Made by a program: the position numbers and the translations under genes. From Caulobacter sp. BP25 (GTDB lineage Bacteria; Pseudomonadota; Alphaproteobacteria; Caulobacterales; Caulobacteraceae): a stretch of 64,000 nt of DNA. Shown here piece by piece: positions 17,928 to 27,492 of this stretch (positions are counted from its first letter, which is position 1; each line of letters starts with the position of its first letter). The stretch is from the NCBI RefSeq assembly GCF_002737755.1, contig NZ_PEGH01000010.1, positions 124,001-188,000 of the forward strand. Direction: 5' to 3'. The notes under the pieces were generated by a model. The model saw nothing but the letters and a program-made list of their open reading frames with translations, was not told the DNA's origin and made no database searches.

Positions 17928-18659
17928 ATGGAGTGGGAGGACGAAGCCTATGTCCTCTCGGCGCGCTCGCACGGCGAGACCGGTGCGATCGTCGAACTGC
18001 TGACCCAGGACCGCGGCAAGTTCGCCGCCCACGTGGCTGGCGCCGCCTCGCGCCGAATGAAGCCCTTCTTGCAGCCAGGCGCGCGAGTGATCGCGCGCTA
18101 TCGCGCTCGCGTGTCCGACCAACTGGGCTCTGCCAGCCTGGAGCCGATGGGCGAGGGGCCCTCATCGCTGTTCGATGACCGCCTGGCGCTTGCGGGGCTT
18201 TCGGCCGCCGCCGCCGTCGCCGCTGCGGCCCTGCCGGAACGGGAAGCCCATCCAGGCGCCTTCTACGCCTTGGAGGCCCTGATCCGCGTATTGGAGATTC
18301 CCGAGATCTGGCCGGCGGTCTATGTCCGCTACGAGGCGGGGCTGCTGCAGGAACTGGGCTTTGGCCTGGATCTCTCCAGGTGCGCCGCCACAGGCGCCTT
18401 TGATGACCTCGTCTATGTCAGCCCGCGCACTGGTCGCGCGGTAAGCCGCGAAGCCGGACGGCCCTATCAAGACAAACTGCTGCCGCTGCCGCCGTTCATG
18501 CTGTCGTCACAGGGAGGGCTGACGGAAGGCGATGTAAAGGCGGGTCTGGATATCACGGGCCACTTCCTTGAGCAGTTCGTGTTCGGACCGCTGAACAGGC
18601 CGCTGCCCCCGGCGCGGCTTTGGCTGCTTGACCGCCTTGTCGAGGCGAGACGGCTTTAA
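17928..18659 (+). CDS. recO: DNA repair protein RecO
   Basis: 243-aa RecFOR-pathway mediator that anneals single strands and loads RecA onto SSB-coated gaps. The N-terminal OB-fold part begins MEWEDEAYVLSARSHGETGAIVELLTQDRG, which is typical, and a helical C-terminal half follows. The zinc-binding cysteines of some RecO proteins are not evident, as in many Alphaproteobacteria. The start codon directly abuts the stop of the NAT gene with no spacer. A hairpin (18684-18701) follows 24 bases after the stop. Confidence 0.92.
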   Translation: MEWEDEAYVLSARSHGETGAIVELLTQDRGKFAAHVAGAASRRMKPFLQPGARVIARYRARVSDQLGSASLEPMGEGPSSLFDDRLALAGLSAAAAVAAAALPEREAHPGAFYALEALIRVLEIPEIWPAVYVRYEAGLLQELGFGLDLSRCAATGAFDDLVYVSPRTGRAVSREAGRPYQDKLLPLPPFMLSSQGGLTEGDVKAGLDITGHFLEQFVFGPLNRPLPPARLWLLDRLVEARRL

Positions 18660-18683
18660 GAAGCGTCACAAATGCGGTTTATC

Positions 18684-18701
18684 CCGAAACGGAAGTTTCG
18701 G
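18684..18701 (+). promoter_or_regulatory. hairpin between recO and the phoD-like gene
   Basis: Perfect inverted repeat CCGAAAC / GTTTCGG with a GGAA loop. There is no T-run, so it is not a textbook terminator. It ends nine bases before the preferred ATG of the phosphatase gene and covers part of the only Shine-Dalgarno-like stretch (GGAG, 18700-18703). It could end recO transcription or restrain translation of the next gene. Confidence 0.4.
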
Positions 18702-18710
18702 AGCCGCTTG

Positions 18711-20300
18711 ATGTCTGTTCTTGATCGCTACGCCCTCAGCCGTCGGCGCCTGCTGTCCGTCTTCGGCGGCGCGGCGGTCACCGCGCTGGCCATTCCGATG
18801 GAGAGTGGCAAGGCCCTGGCCCAGGCGGTTTTCGCCACCTATCCGTTCCAGCTGGGCGTAGCGTCGGGTGATCCGTCGCCGGACGGCTTCGTGATCTGGA
18901 CGCGGCTCGCGCCCGAACCGCTGGAGATCGGTTACGGCATGCCCAGCGCGCCTGTCGCCGTCGAATGGGAAGTCGGCGATGCGCCCAGCATGCGCAACAT
19001 CGTCGCCAAGGGGCGCGCGGTCGCGCCGCCGGAGTTGGGCCATGCGGTGCATGTCGAGGTCAGCGGTCTTCAGCCCGGTCGGGACTACTGGTATCGCTTC
19101 ATCGCGGGCCGCGAACGCAGCCTGACCGGCCGGGCGCGCACCACGCCAGCCTGGGGCGCGGCCGTGGACAGGGTTCGGTTCGGCGTCGTCGGCTGCCAGA
19201 ACTACGAGCAGGGCTATTATACCGCTCACCGGCGCCTGGCCGACGAGAATCCCGACTTCGTGTTCTGCTACGGCGACTATATCTATGAGGGCCGCGGCAA
19301 CCGGATCTGGAACAGCGCCGATGGGCCGGTGGAGAACGTTCGGCAGCACTTTGGCGGAGAGGTCTACAGCCTCGACGACTACCGCCGCCGCTACGCCCAG
19401 TACAAGATGGACGCCGACCTGCAGGACGCCCACGCGGCCGCGCCTTGGTTCGCGGTCTGGGATGACCATGAGGTCGAGAACAACTGGGTCGGCGACCATG
19501 ATCCCAATGGTGTCGATCCTAAAGTGTTCCTCCTGCGTCGCCAGGCGGCTGCTCAGGCCTACTATGAAAACATGCCGTTGCGCGCGGCGAGCTTCCCCTC
19601 GGGGCCCTCTATCCGCATTCACCGCCGCGCGGCGTTCGGCGGACTGATGGATCTGAATCTGCTCGACACCCGCCAGTTCCGCAGCGACCAGCCGTGCGGT
19701 GATCGTTATGGCGTAACCTGTCCCGGCGTTGATGATGCGGCGGCTCAAGTGCTGGGGGCGGAGCAGGAAAAATGGCTGTATAACAGCCTTGGCGCCTCCA
19801 AAGCGACATGGAACGTGCTCGCCCAGCAGGTCATGCTGATGGACCTGGATCGCGTCTCAGGGCCGGAGGTCGGCTACAACCTCGACAGCTGGGGCGGCTA
19901 TCGCACGCCGCGCGCGCGACTGCTGAACGAGATCCGCAACCGCAAGGTCCGCAACGTCGTGGTCCTGACTGGCGACGAGCATCAGAACTACGCGGGCGAA
20001 GTCTATCTCGATGGCGCCAAGCCGGAAGGTCCACCGATCGCCGCCGAGTTCGTCGTCACCTCGATCAGTTCGGGCGGCGATGGGATCGACCAGCGCGCCG
20101 ACATGGCCGCGATCCAGAAGGCCAGCCCGATGCTGAAGTTCAATAACGCTCAGCGAGGCTACGCCATCTGTGATGTGACCCCCAAGGCCTTCGTGACCGA
20201 GTTCAAGGTGCTGGATGCCATCACGCGACGTGATGGCAAGCTGTCGACGCGGGCCAAATGGGCGGCGGAAGCCGGAAAGCCGGGGATTACCCAGGCCTGA
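18711..20300 (+). CDS. phoD: PhoD-like alkaline phosphatase/phosphodiesterase, Tat-exported
   Basis: 529-aa metallophosphatase of the PhoD family, likely releasing phosphate from phosphomonoesters or diesters in the periplasm. A Tat signal (SRRRLLSVFGG) is near the N-terminus. After it comes the N-terminal fibronectin-like part (FQLGVASGDPSPDGFVIWTRL) and the catalytic core with VVGCQNYEQGYY, YGDYIYEG, WDDHE and LTGDEHQNYAGE, all metal-ligand regions. The frame also offers an ATG at 18672, but a hairpin lies between, so 18711 is chosen. No Pho box is evident by eye. Confidence 0.9.
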   Translation: MSVLDRYALSRRRLLSVFGGAAVTALAIPMESGKALAQAVFATYPFQLGVASGDPSPDGFVIWTRLAPEPLEIGYGMPSAPVAVEWEVGDAPSMRNIVAKGRAVAPPELGHAVHVEVSGLQPGRDYWYRFIAGRERSLTGRARTTPAWGAAVDRVRFGVVGCQNYEQGYYTAHRRLADENPDFVFCYGDYIYEGRGNRIWNSADGPVENVRQHFGGEVYSLDDYRRRYAQYKMDADLQDAHAAAPWFAVWDDHEVENNWVGDHDPNGVDPKVFLLRRQAAAQAYYENMPLRAASFPSGPSIRIHRRAAFGGLMDLNLLDTRQFRSDQPCGDRYGVTCPGVDDAAAQVLGAEQEKWLYNSLGASKATWNVLAQQVMLMDLDRVSGPEVGYNLDSWGGYRTPRARLLNEIRNRKVRNVVVLTGDEHQNYAGEVYLDGAKPEGPPIAAEFVVTSISSGGDGIDQRADMAAIQKASPMLKFNNAQRGYAICDVTPKAFVTEFKVLDAITRRDGKLSTRAKWAAEAGKPGITQA

Positions 20301-20306
20301 TGGGTC

Positions 20307-20355
20307 GAATCATCGGGCCAGTTTCTGCTAGACTCCGGCCTCGGAGTAACGAATC
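20307..20355 (+). promoter_or_regulatory. parC promoter region with three GANTC sites
   Basis: Three GANTC (CcrM methylation) sites occur at 20307-20311, 20331-20335 and 20351-20355, all within 55 bp of the parC start. The middle one overlaps a GCTAGACT element (20327-20334) that resembles the Caulobacter sigma-73 -10 consensus GCTANAWC. Methylation-dependent (GcrA/CcrM) control is inferred from this arrangement. Confidence 0.45.
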
Positions 20356-20361
20356 CCCTCG

Positions 20362-22641
20362 ATGAACAAACCTGTCCTTCCTCCCCCCGGCGGCCCTGAC
20401 GACGGCGACCGCATTCTCGATGAGCCGCTGACCGAGGCTCTGTCGCGCCGTTATCTGGCCTATGCGCTCTCGACCATCGGCTCCCGGGCGCTACCCGACG
20501 TGCGCGACGGCCTCAAGCCCGTGCACCGTCGCGTGCTGTACGCGATGAGCAACATGCGCCTGAACCCGGACGCCGCCGCGCGCAAGTGCGCCAAGGTGGT
20601 CGGCGAGGTGATGGGTAACTTCCACCCGCACGGCGACCAGTCGATCTATGACGCCCTGGTCCGTCTGGCCCAGGACTTCGCCCAGCGCATCCCGCTGGTC
20701 GAGGGGCAGGGGAACTTCGGCAACATCGACGGCGATAACGCCGCAGCCATGCGCTACACCGAGTGCAAGATGACGGAAGCGGCGACGCTTCTGCTGGACG
20801 GCATCGACGAGGACGCGGTCGACTTCAAGCCGACCTATGACGGCCAGGACGAGGAGCCGCTGGTTCTGCCGTCGGGCTTTCCGAACCTGCTGGCCAACGG
20901 CTCGTCGGGCATCGCGGTGGGCATGGCCACCTCGATCCCGCCGCACAACGCCGCCGAGCTGATCGACGCCTGCCAACTGCTGCTGGCCAATCCCGACGCG
21001 ACGACCGAAGACCTGTTGGAGAAGGTCCCAGGGCCGGACTTCCCGACCGGCGGCGTCATCGTCGAGCCGCGCGCGAGCTTGCTGGAAACCTACGAGACCG
21101 GCCGCGGCGGCGTGCGCATCCGCGCCAAGTGGGAGAAGGAAGACACCGGTCGCGGCACCTACCAGATCGTCGTCACCGAGATTCCGTACCAGGTGAAGAA
21201 GTCGGATCTGGTCGAGCAGCTGGCCGACCTGATCGACAGCAAGAAGGCCGCGCTGCTGGGCGACGTCCGCGACGAGAGCGCCGAGGACATCCGTCTGGTC
21301 CTCGAACCCAAGTCCAAGAACGTCGAGCCTGAAGTGCTGATGGAGAGCCTCTTCAAGCTCTCGGCGCTGGAGAGCCGTTTCCCGGTCAACATCAACGTGC
21401 TCGACGCGCGGGGCACGCCGGGCGTCATGGGCCTCAAGCAGGCCCTGATGGCCTTCCTGGCCCACCGCCGCGAGGTGCTGACCCGCCGGGCCCGCCACCG
21501 CCTGGCCAAGATCGAAGCCCGTCTGCACATCCTGGACGGCCTGCTGATCGCCTATCTGAACCTCGACGAGGTCATTCGGATCGTCCGCTATGAGGAAAAG
21601 CCGAAGGAGAAACTGATCGAGACCTTCGGTCTCACGGACATCCAGGCCGACGCCATTCTCAACACCCGTCTGCGCCAGCTGGCCAAGCTGGAGGAGATGG
21701 AGATCCGCCGCGAGCACGCCGAGCTGGTCGAGGAGCGCGACGGCATCCTGGCCATGCTGGCCAGCGACGAGAAGCAGTGGAAGCTGGTCGGCGTGGGCCT
21801 GGGTCAGGTCCGCGAGACCCTGCTGAAGATCAACCATCCGCTGGACAAGCCTCGTCCGACGGGCGCCAAGGGGCGCTCGATCTTCGCCGACGCGCCTGTT
21901 GTGGACGCCGACGCGGCCATCGAGGCGATGATCGTCCGCGAGCCGATCACGATCATTCTGTCCGAGCGCGGCTGGATTCGAGCCGCCAAGGGCAAGGTCG
22001 ACGATCCGTCCGAACTGAAGTTCAAGGAAGGCGACAAGCTGGGCTTTCTGGTCCCGGCCGAGACGACCGACAAACTGCTGATCTTCTCCAGCGATGGCCG
22101 GTTTTTCACCATCGGCTGCGATAAGCTTCCCAGCGCGCGGGGCCATGGTGAGCCGGTGCGCATGATGATCGAGCTGGACGACAAGGTGAAGATCATCGAC
22201 GTCTTCCCATTCAAGGCGGGCCGCAAGCGCATTCTGGCCTCGAAGCTGGGTTACGGCTTCCTGATGCCCGAGGAAGAAGCGCTGGCGAACCGCAAGGCCG
22301 GCAAGCAGGTGCTGACCGTCGACGCGGCCGGTGCGGCCTTCTGCATGGAAGCCGTGGGCGACCAACTGGCGGTCATCGGCGACAACGGCAAGATCCTGAT
22401 CTTCCCGATCGAGGAGCTGCCGGAAATGCCGCGCGGCAAGGGCGTCAAGCTGCAGGCCTACCGCGAGGGCGGCCTGCGTGACGGTCTGTCCTTTAACGCC
22501 GAGACCGGCGCCTACTGGATCGACACCGCCGGCCGCCGCCGCGATTGGGCCGAGTGGAAGGAATGGGTGGGCCGCCGAGCGGGCGCGGGCAAGCTGGCGC
22601 CCAGGGGCTTCGCCACCAACAAGCGGTTCAAGCCGAAATGA
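20362..22641 (+). CDS. parC: DNA topoisomerase IV subunit A
   Basis: 759-aa catalytic subunit of topoisomerase IV, which decatenates replicated chromosomes with ParE. The active-site tyrosine is Tyr132 in AMRYTECKM. It is shorter than GyrA and its C-terminal blades are degenerate, supporting ParC rather than GyrA. At the quinolone hot spots it has Gln93 and Asp97 (E. coli ParC Ser80 and Glu84). Three GANTC sites sit just upstream. The next gene starts inside its stop codon (ATGA). parE is not in this window. Confidence 0.94.
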   Translation: MNKPVLPPPGGPDDGDRILDEPLTEALSRRYLAYALSTIGSRALPDVRDGLKPVHRRVLYAMSNMRLNPDAAARKCAKVVGEVMGNFHPHGDQSIYDALVRLAQDFAQRIPLVEGQGNFGNIDGDNAAAMRYTECKMTEAATLLLDGIDEDAVDFKPTYDGQDEEPLVLPSGFPNLLANGSSGIAVGMATSIPPHNAAELIDACQLLLANPDATTEDLLEKVPGPDFPTGGVIVEPRASLLETYETGRGGVRIRAKWEKEDTGRGTYQIVVTEIPYQVKKSDLVEQLADLIDSKKAALLGDVRDESAEDIRLVLEPKSKNVEPEVLMESLFKLSALESRFPVNINVLDARGTPGVMGLKQALMAFLAHRREVLTRRARHRLAKIEARLHILDGLLIAYLNLDEVIRIVRYEEKPKEKLIETFGLTDIQADAILNTRLRQLAKLEEMEIRREHAELVEERDGILAMLASDEKQWKLVGVGLGQVRETLLKINHPLDKPRPTGAKGRSIFADAPVVDADAAIEAMIVREPITIILSERGWIRAAKGKVDDPSELKFKEGDKLGFLVPAETTDKLLIFSSDGRFFTIGCDKLPSARGHGEPVRMMIELDDKVKIIDVFPFKAGRKRILASKLGYGFLMPEEEALANRKAGKQVLTVDAAGAAFCMEAVGDQLAVIGDNGKILIFPIEELPEMPRGKGVKLQAYREGGLRDGLSFNAETGAYWIDTAGRRRDWAEWKEWVGRRAGAGKLAPRGFATNKRFKPK

Positions 22642-24040
22642 AGGCTGGACGGCTGCGTCGCCGCGCGCTGAGCTTCCTGGCTGGCGTCTTTGGCTGCGCG
22701 GCCGTCGCCGCGTCTTCAGCCCTGGCCCTGCCGCAAGCCAAGCCAGAGGAGGCGGGTTTCAGCGCCGAGCGCCTGAAACGGTTGGACGAGCACATGCAGA
22801 CGATGGTCGATCACGGCCAGATCGCCGGCGGCGTCGCTGTGCTGGCTCGTCACGGCCGCGTCATCCATGCCAAGGCCTTCGGCACGCGCGAGCTGGGCGG
22901 ACAGCCCATGCCCATGGACGCCATCTTCCGCATCCGCTCCGAGACCAAGCCGGTCACGGGCGTAGCCATGATGATCCTGTACGAACGGGGCCTCTGGAAG
23001 CTGGACGATCCGATCAGCAAGTACGTGCCGGAGTTCGCCAATCTCCGTGTCGCGAGCGGTGTCGACGCGATGGGCCAGCCGATCCTGACGTCGATCTCGC
23101 GGCCGCCGACCATGCGCGAGCTGATGACCCATACGGCTGGCTTCGCCTATGGTATAGCCGACGATCCCAGCAGCCCGCCGGATCAGGCCTACTATCGCGC
23201 CGGCGTCCTGCAATCTGGGTCGCTGGAGGAGCTGGTGCGAAAGGTCTCGGACCTGCCCATGTTCTCCGAGCCTGGCCAGCTATGGCGCTATAGCGTCGCC
23301 GCCGACATCCAAGGCTATATCGTCGAGAAGCTTTCGGGCCAGAGCCTGCCGGTTTTCATGGAAGAGAACATCTTCGCGCCTCTGGGCATGAAGGATACCG
23401 CCTTCTACGTACCCGCCGAGAAAATGGGGCGACTCGCCGCGCTCTATGACGGCGATCCGGCGACGGGGAGGCTTGTTCCCGCCGTGGAGGGCGCATGGCG
23501 GGACGTCAGTCGCCCGCCGGCCGCGCCTTTGGGCGGCGGGGGTCTTCTGTCGACCGCCGGCGATTTCGCCCGTTTCGCTCAGATGATCTTGAACAAGGGC
23601 GAGCTCGAGGGGGGCGGATTCTCAGGCCCGAGTCCGTGGCCCTGATGACGCAGAACCATCTGCCGCCGGGCTTCGTTGTCACCTCCAACGGCACAACGGG
23701 CGTCTTGAAACCAGGGCCGCGTCCTTTCCCCTTCGCGGCCGGCATGGGCTATGGCCTGGACGTGGCGGTGGCTGTCGATCCCGCCGCGTCGGGCGCGCCG
23801 GTTGGGCCGGGGACGATCAGCTGGGGTGGCAGCGCGGGCACTTGGTTCTGGATCGACCCCACGAACGATCTGTTCTTCATCGGGATGATCCAGCGTTTGG
23901 GGGGCGTGGGGCCTGGTCTGGACGCCCAGTCACGCACCTTGGTCTACCAAGCGATTGAGCGTCCGCCCGAAATCGCGATGGGGACGCCGCAGACGCCAAG
24001 GCCATCCAAGGCCGCGAACAAACCAGCCCTGGCGCGCTAA
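22638..24040 (+). pseudogene. serine hydrolase (beta-lactamase/esterase VIII family), frameshifted
   Basis: Exported serine hydrolase of the class C beta-lactamase/family VIII esterase group, with a signal peptide, Ser101-x-x-Lys104 in RSETKPVTG, and a late SWGGSAGTWFWIDP block. The first frame reads to 23645; the conserved C-terminus continues in another frame to 24040. The break is at a six-G run (23609-23614): one more G gives Glu-Gly-Gly-Arg-Ile-Leu-Arg-Pro-Glu-Ser, matching the paralogue just downstream. Sequencing error is more likely than a true pseudogene. The ATG overlaps the parC stop. It is closely similar to the next gene, a tandem duplication. The physiological substrate is unknown. 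Confidence 0.82.
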
Positions 24041-24240
24041 AGAAGCTGCCTCCCTCCGCAAGGCCAGGGGGCGTTGGCATAGCTGGACGCCAAAGGCCGT
24101 GGTTCAGATCACTCGGCTCCGCCTTGAACAATCGTCATGGTTCAGTGCGACGGGAGGAGCTGGTCGCGTCGTGAAAAAGCGGTTTCAACCGGCGAACACG
24201 CGCTCTAAGGTCGTGTCAAACATGTGTTCGGGAGGGTGGT
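24041..24240. other. intergenic stretch between the two serine hydrolase genes
   Basis: About 200 bp with no convincing gene. Two short palindromes (CGGTT-TC-AACCG around 24180 and AACA-TG-TGTT around 24220) lie in the half nearest the second hydrolase and may belong to its promoter region. No terminator with a T-run is visible after the first hydrolase. Confidence 0.4.
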
Positions 24241-25548
24241 TTGGCGTTTCGTAAACTGATCGGGACCGTTCTGGCGGTGGCCCTGGTCGCGGGCGGTCCC
24301 GCGTTGGCGGCGGCGCCAAAGTCTGAGGCGTTCGTCGCGGCGGCTCCTGAAAGCGTAGGCTTCACCCGCGAGGGTCTCGCCAAGCTGGACGCGCACATGA
24401 AGGGCCTAGTCGATACTGGCCATCTGCCCGGCGTGACCACCATGCTGGTTCGTCACGGTAAGGTCGTGAACTACGCGGTTCACGGCAAGAAGGGCTTCGA
24501 TGGCCCGCCGATGACCAAAGACACGATCTTCCGCATCTATTCTCAGACCAAGCCGGTCACCGGCGTCGCCATGATGATCCTCTATGAGGAGGGCAAGTGG
24601 AAGCTGGACGACCCGGTCAGCAGGTATATCCCCGAGTTCGCGTCCTTGCGCGTCTTCAAGGGCGTCAATCCGGACGGCTCGTTCGACACCGTCCCAGCCG
24701 ACCGTCCGCCGACCATGCGCGAGGTCATGAATCACTCGGGCGGCTTCGCCTATGGCCTGGTTCCAGATAACGCCATCGACAAGGCCTATGCTCGGAACGT
24801 GCTGGCGGCTCGGACGCAGAAGGAGTTCGTCGACAAGATCGCCGAACTGCCACTGGTCGCCCAGCCGGGCACGCGCTGGAAGTACAGCATCTCGGTCGAT
24901 ATCCAGGGGCTGATCGTCGAGAAGCTGTCGGGTATGTCGCTCGGCGACTTCATGCGGACTCGGATCTTCGAGCCCCTGAAGATGACCGACACCGGCTTCT
25001 GGCTGCCGGGCGAGAAGATGGACCGCCTGGCCTCGCTCTACCTCTGGAGCCCCAAGGAGCAGAAATTGGTCCCCGCCAGCGGCTTCATGGTGCTGGACAT
25101 CACCAAGCCGCCGGCCATGGCCTCGGGCGGTGGTGGTCTCGTCTCGACCAACGCCGACTACGCCCGCTTCGCCCAGATGCTGCTGAACGGAGGGACGCTG
25201 GACGGCAAGCGCATCCTGAAGCCCGAGACCGTCAAGCTGATGCGCACCAATGCGCTGAGCGACACGATCATGAATTCTGACGTCCCGCCGTTCAACACGG
25301 CCAGGGGGCGGGGCTTTGGGCTCGATTTCGCGGTCGTGCTGGACAGCGCCAAGGCGGGGCCGCAGGGCGATGGGACGTTCAGCTGGGGCGGCGCGGCCGG
25401 CACCTGGTTCTGGATCGACCCCAAGAACGACCTCTTCTTCCTGGGCATGATCCACATCCTTAACAAGGACGGCGATCCGGCCATCAAGGACATCGACGAT
25501 GACAGCGCCAAGCTTGTCTACGACGCGTTGAAAGACCCCGGCAAATAG
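24241..25548 (+). CDS. serine hydrolase (beta-lactamase/esterase VIII family)
   Basis: 435-aa exported paralogue of the preceding gene, with signal peptide (Phe-Arg-Lys then a hydrophobic stretch ending near Ala24). The nucleophile motif is Ser101-Gln-Thr-Lys104; a Tyr-Ser pair in the RWKYSISVD segment and the FSWGGAAGTWFWIDP block near the C-terminus complete the fold signature. The lack of a clear YAN/KTG pair points to esterase or peptidase activity rather than antibiotic hydrolysis. It starts with TTG behind a strong GGGAGGG. A quinone oxidoreductase gene follows after 37 bases, so this may head the catabolic gene run to 28260. Confidence 0.88.
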   Translation: MAFRKLIGTVLAVALVAGGPALAAAPKSEAFVAAAPESVGFTREGLAKLDAHMKGLVDTGHLPGVTTMLVRHGKVVNYAVHGKKGFDGPPMTKDTIFRIYSQTKPVTGVAMMILYEEGKWKLDDPVSRYIPEFASLRVFKGVNPDGSFDTVPADRPPTMREVMNHSGGFAYGLVPDNAIDKAYARNVLAARTQKEFVDKIAELPLVAQPGTRWKYSISVDIQGLIVEKLSGMSLGDFMRTRIFEPLKMTDTGFWLPGEKMDRLASLYLWSPKEQKLVPASGFMVLDITKPPAMASGGGGLVSTNADYARFAQMLLNGGTLDGKRILKPETVKLMRTNALSDTIMNSDVPPFNTARGRGFGLDFAVVLDSAKAGPQGDGTFSWGGAAGTWFWIDPKNDLFFLGMIHILNKDGDPAIKDIDDDSAKLVYDALKDPGK

Positions 25549-25585
25549 GCTCGTCGGCCATAAGAACGTTAGGGAGCAACGCCAC

Positions 25586-26548
25586 ATGAAGGCCGCCGTC
25601 TATTACGAGACCGGGGCGCCGGACGTCTTTCGCTACGAGGACGTTCCGGACCCCGTTTGCCATTCACAAGGCGTGGTCATCCGCGTCGAAGCCGTGAGCA
25701 TCGAGGGCGGCGACACGCTCAATCGCGGCGGCGGCCAGATGGCGGGCAGTCCCCACGTCGTCGGCTATCAGGCCGCCGGCGAGATCGTCGAGGTCGGCGC
25801 CGAGGTGAGTCACCTGAAGGTCGGCCAGAGGGTGGTCACGGTGAACGCCTTCGGATCGCACGCCGAGCTGCGAGCCGTGCCTTCGCGGAACGCCTGGCCG
25901 ATCCCCGAAGGCTTCGACATCCACAAGGCCTCGGCGATCCCCGTGCCCTTCGGGACCGCCCATGAGTGCCTTTTTGGCGCCGGACGTCTCAAGGCGGGCG
26001 AAACGGTGCTGGTTCAGGCCGGCGCGGGAGCGGTCGGCATCGCCGCGATCCAACTCGCCAAAAAGGCCGGAGCCACGGTGCTGGCTTCGGCTTCGAGCGA
26101 TGACCGGCTGGAACGCCTCAAGGTGTTCGGCCTCGACCACGGGATCAACTACAGCCGTGACGACCTCGTCGAGCAGGTCATGAGTCTGACCGGCGGCAAG
26201 GGCGTCGACCTTGTCGTCGATCCTGTGGGCGGCGCGACGCTGGCGAGCAGCCTCGGTGCCTTAGGCTACCGCGGCCGCGTCTCGCTGGTCGGCAACGCCG
26301 GCCGGGAGCCGATGAAGGTCGACGTCTCGTCGCTGATGGCTGGAAACCGCTCGCTGACGGGGGTGTTCCTGGGGGCGGAGATCATGACCGATCGCGTCCA
26401 TGACATGATCCAGGAGCTGATCGAACAGGCTGCGCGAGGCGAGCTGGAGGTCGTGATCGACAAGACCTTCCCGCTGTCCGAGGCCGCTGCCGCCCACGCC
26501 TATATCGAGAGCCGCCAGGCCGTTGGCCGGGTGTTGTTGATCCCATGA
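25586..26548 (+). CDS. zinc-independent quinone oxidoreductase (MDR family)
   Basis: 320-aa NADPH-dependent quinone/enoyl reductase of the medium-chain dehydrogenase/reductase superfamily. The GroES-like N-terminal half carries GYQAAGEIVEVG, and the Rossmann half has VLVQAGAGAVGIAAIQLAKKAGA (about 147-169). The zinc-ligand cysteines of alcohol dehydrogenases are absent, which defines the QOR subgroup. AGGGAGC precedes the ATG. The stop overlaps the start of the next gene (ATGA), giving tight coupling with the nitronate monooxygenase. Confidence 0.88.
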   Translation: MKAAVYYETGAPDVFRYEDVPDPVCHSQGVVIRVEAVSIEGGDTLNRGGGQMAGSPHVVGYQAAGEIVEVGAEVSHLKVGQRVVTVNAFGSHAELRAVPSRNAWPIPEGFDIHKASAIPVPFGTAHECLFGAGRLKAGETVLVQAGAGAVGIAAIQLAKKAGATVLASASSDDRLERLKVFGLDHGINYSRDDLVEQVMSLTGGKGVDLVVDPVGGATLASSLGALGYRGRVSLVGNAGREPMKVDVSSLMAGNRSLTGVFLGAEIMTDRVHDMIQELIEQAARGELEVVIDKTFPLSEAAAAHAYIESRQAVGRVLLIP

Positions 26549-27480
26549 GCAACCGCGTCCTGGCCCATACGGGCGCCAAGTATCCGATCATCCAGGCTCC
26601 GATGGGATGGATAGCCCGCTATCCCCTGGCGAGCGCCGTCTCCCGCGCGGGCGGCCTCGGGATCATCGAGACCTCGTCCGGCGAAACGGAGAACTGCAAG
26701 GCCGAGATCACCAAGATGGCGGCCAGCGGCCTGCCGTTCGGTGTGAACCTGCCGATCCTGTTCCTGCGCGACGACGCCATGCTGCGGTTCGTCTGCGAGA
26801 GCGGGGTTAAGTTCGTGACGACCTCGGCCGGCAGTCCGGCCAAGTTCATCGGACCTCTGAAGGACGCCGGTATCGTCGTCTACCACGCCGTGCCGACCGT
26901 CGATGCGGCGGTGAAGTGCGTCGAGGCGGGCGTCGACGGCCTCGTGGTCGAAGGCGCCGAGGGGGGCGGCTTTAAGAACCCCGAGGAGGTCTCGACCCTC
27001 GTCTTGTTGCAGGCGATCCGCGCCAAGGTCGACGTGCCGCTGGTCGCCGCCGGCGGGATCTGCGACGGGCGCGGCATGGCGGCGGCCTTCGCCCTGGGGG
27101 CGGAAGCGATCCAGATGGGCACCCGTTTCGTCAGCTCGGCCGAGAGCCCGGTGCACGCCAACTACAAGGCGGCCATCACCGGCGCCAAGGAGACGGGCAC
27201 CTGGGTGCTGAACAAGAAGGCCAGCCCCTGCATCCGCGCCATCAAGTCGGAGCTGACCAAGGAGATCCACGACGCCGGCGTCATGCCGCCCGACGTGCTG
27301 AAAAACATCCTCAAGGTCTATTTCGGCGGCGACATGGAGGCCGCACCGGCCCTTGCGGGGCAGACCGTCGGCCTGATCGACGCGGTGAAACCCATTCAGG
27401 AGATCATCGACGAGACGGTCTCCCAGTTCCACGACATTTGCGGGCGCCTGGGCGCCCTGGCCGCCGCGCGCGGCTTCTAG
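26545..27480 (+). CDS. nitronate monooxygenase family flavoprotein
   Basis: 311-aa FMN-dependent TIM barrel of the nitronate monooxygenase (2-nitropropane dioxygenase) family. The N-terminal PIIQAPMGWIARYPLASAVSRAGGLGII is diagnostic, with VVEGAEGGGF and the phosphate-binding VPLVAAGGICDGRGMAAAFALGA following. Some members are enoyl reductases or other flavin enzymes, so nitroalkane oxidation is not assured. It is translationally coupled to the upstream QOR and followed after 12 bases by an SDR. Confidence 0.87.
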   Translation: MSNRVLAHTGAKYPIIQAPMGWIARYPLASAVSRAGGLGIIETSSGETENCKAEITKMAASGLPFGVNLPILFLRDDAMLRFVCESGVKFVTTSAGSPAKFIGPLKDAGIVVYHAVPTVDAAVKCVEAGVDGLVVEGAEGGGFKNPEEVSTLVLLQAIRAKVDVPLVAAGGICDGRGMAAAFALGAEAIQMGTRFVSSAESPVHANYKAAITGAKETGTWVLNKKASPCIRAIKSELTKEIHDAGVMPPDVLKNILKVYFGGDMEAAPALAGQTVGLIDAVKPIQEIIDETVSQFHDICGRLGALAAARGF

Positions 27481-27492
27481 AGGATTTTCGAC

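Noticed and set aside
20491..22365. 624-aa open frame antisense to parC
   Set aside because: Same GC-driven artefact; low-complexity Arg/Gly/Leu/Val composition and no ribosome binding site that stands out.
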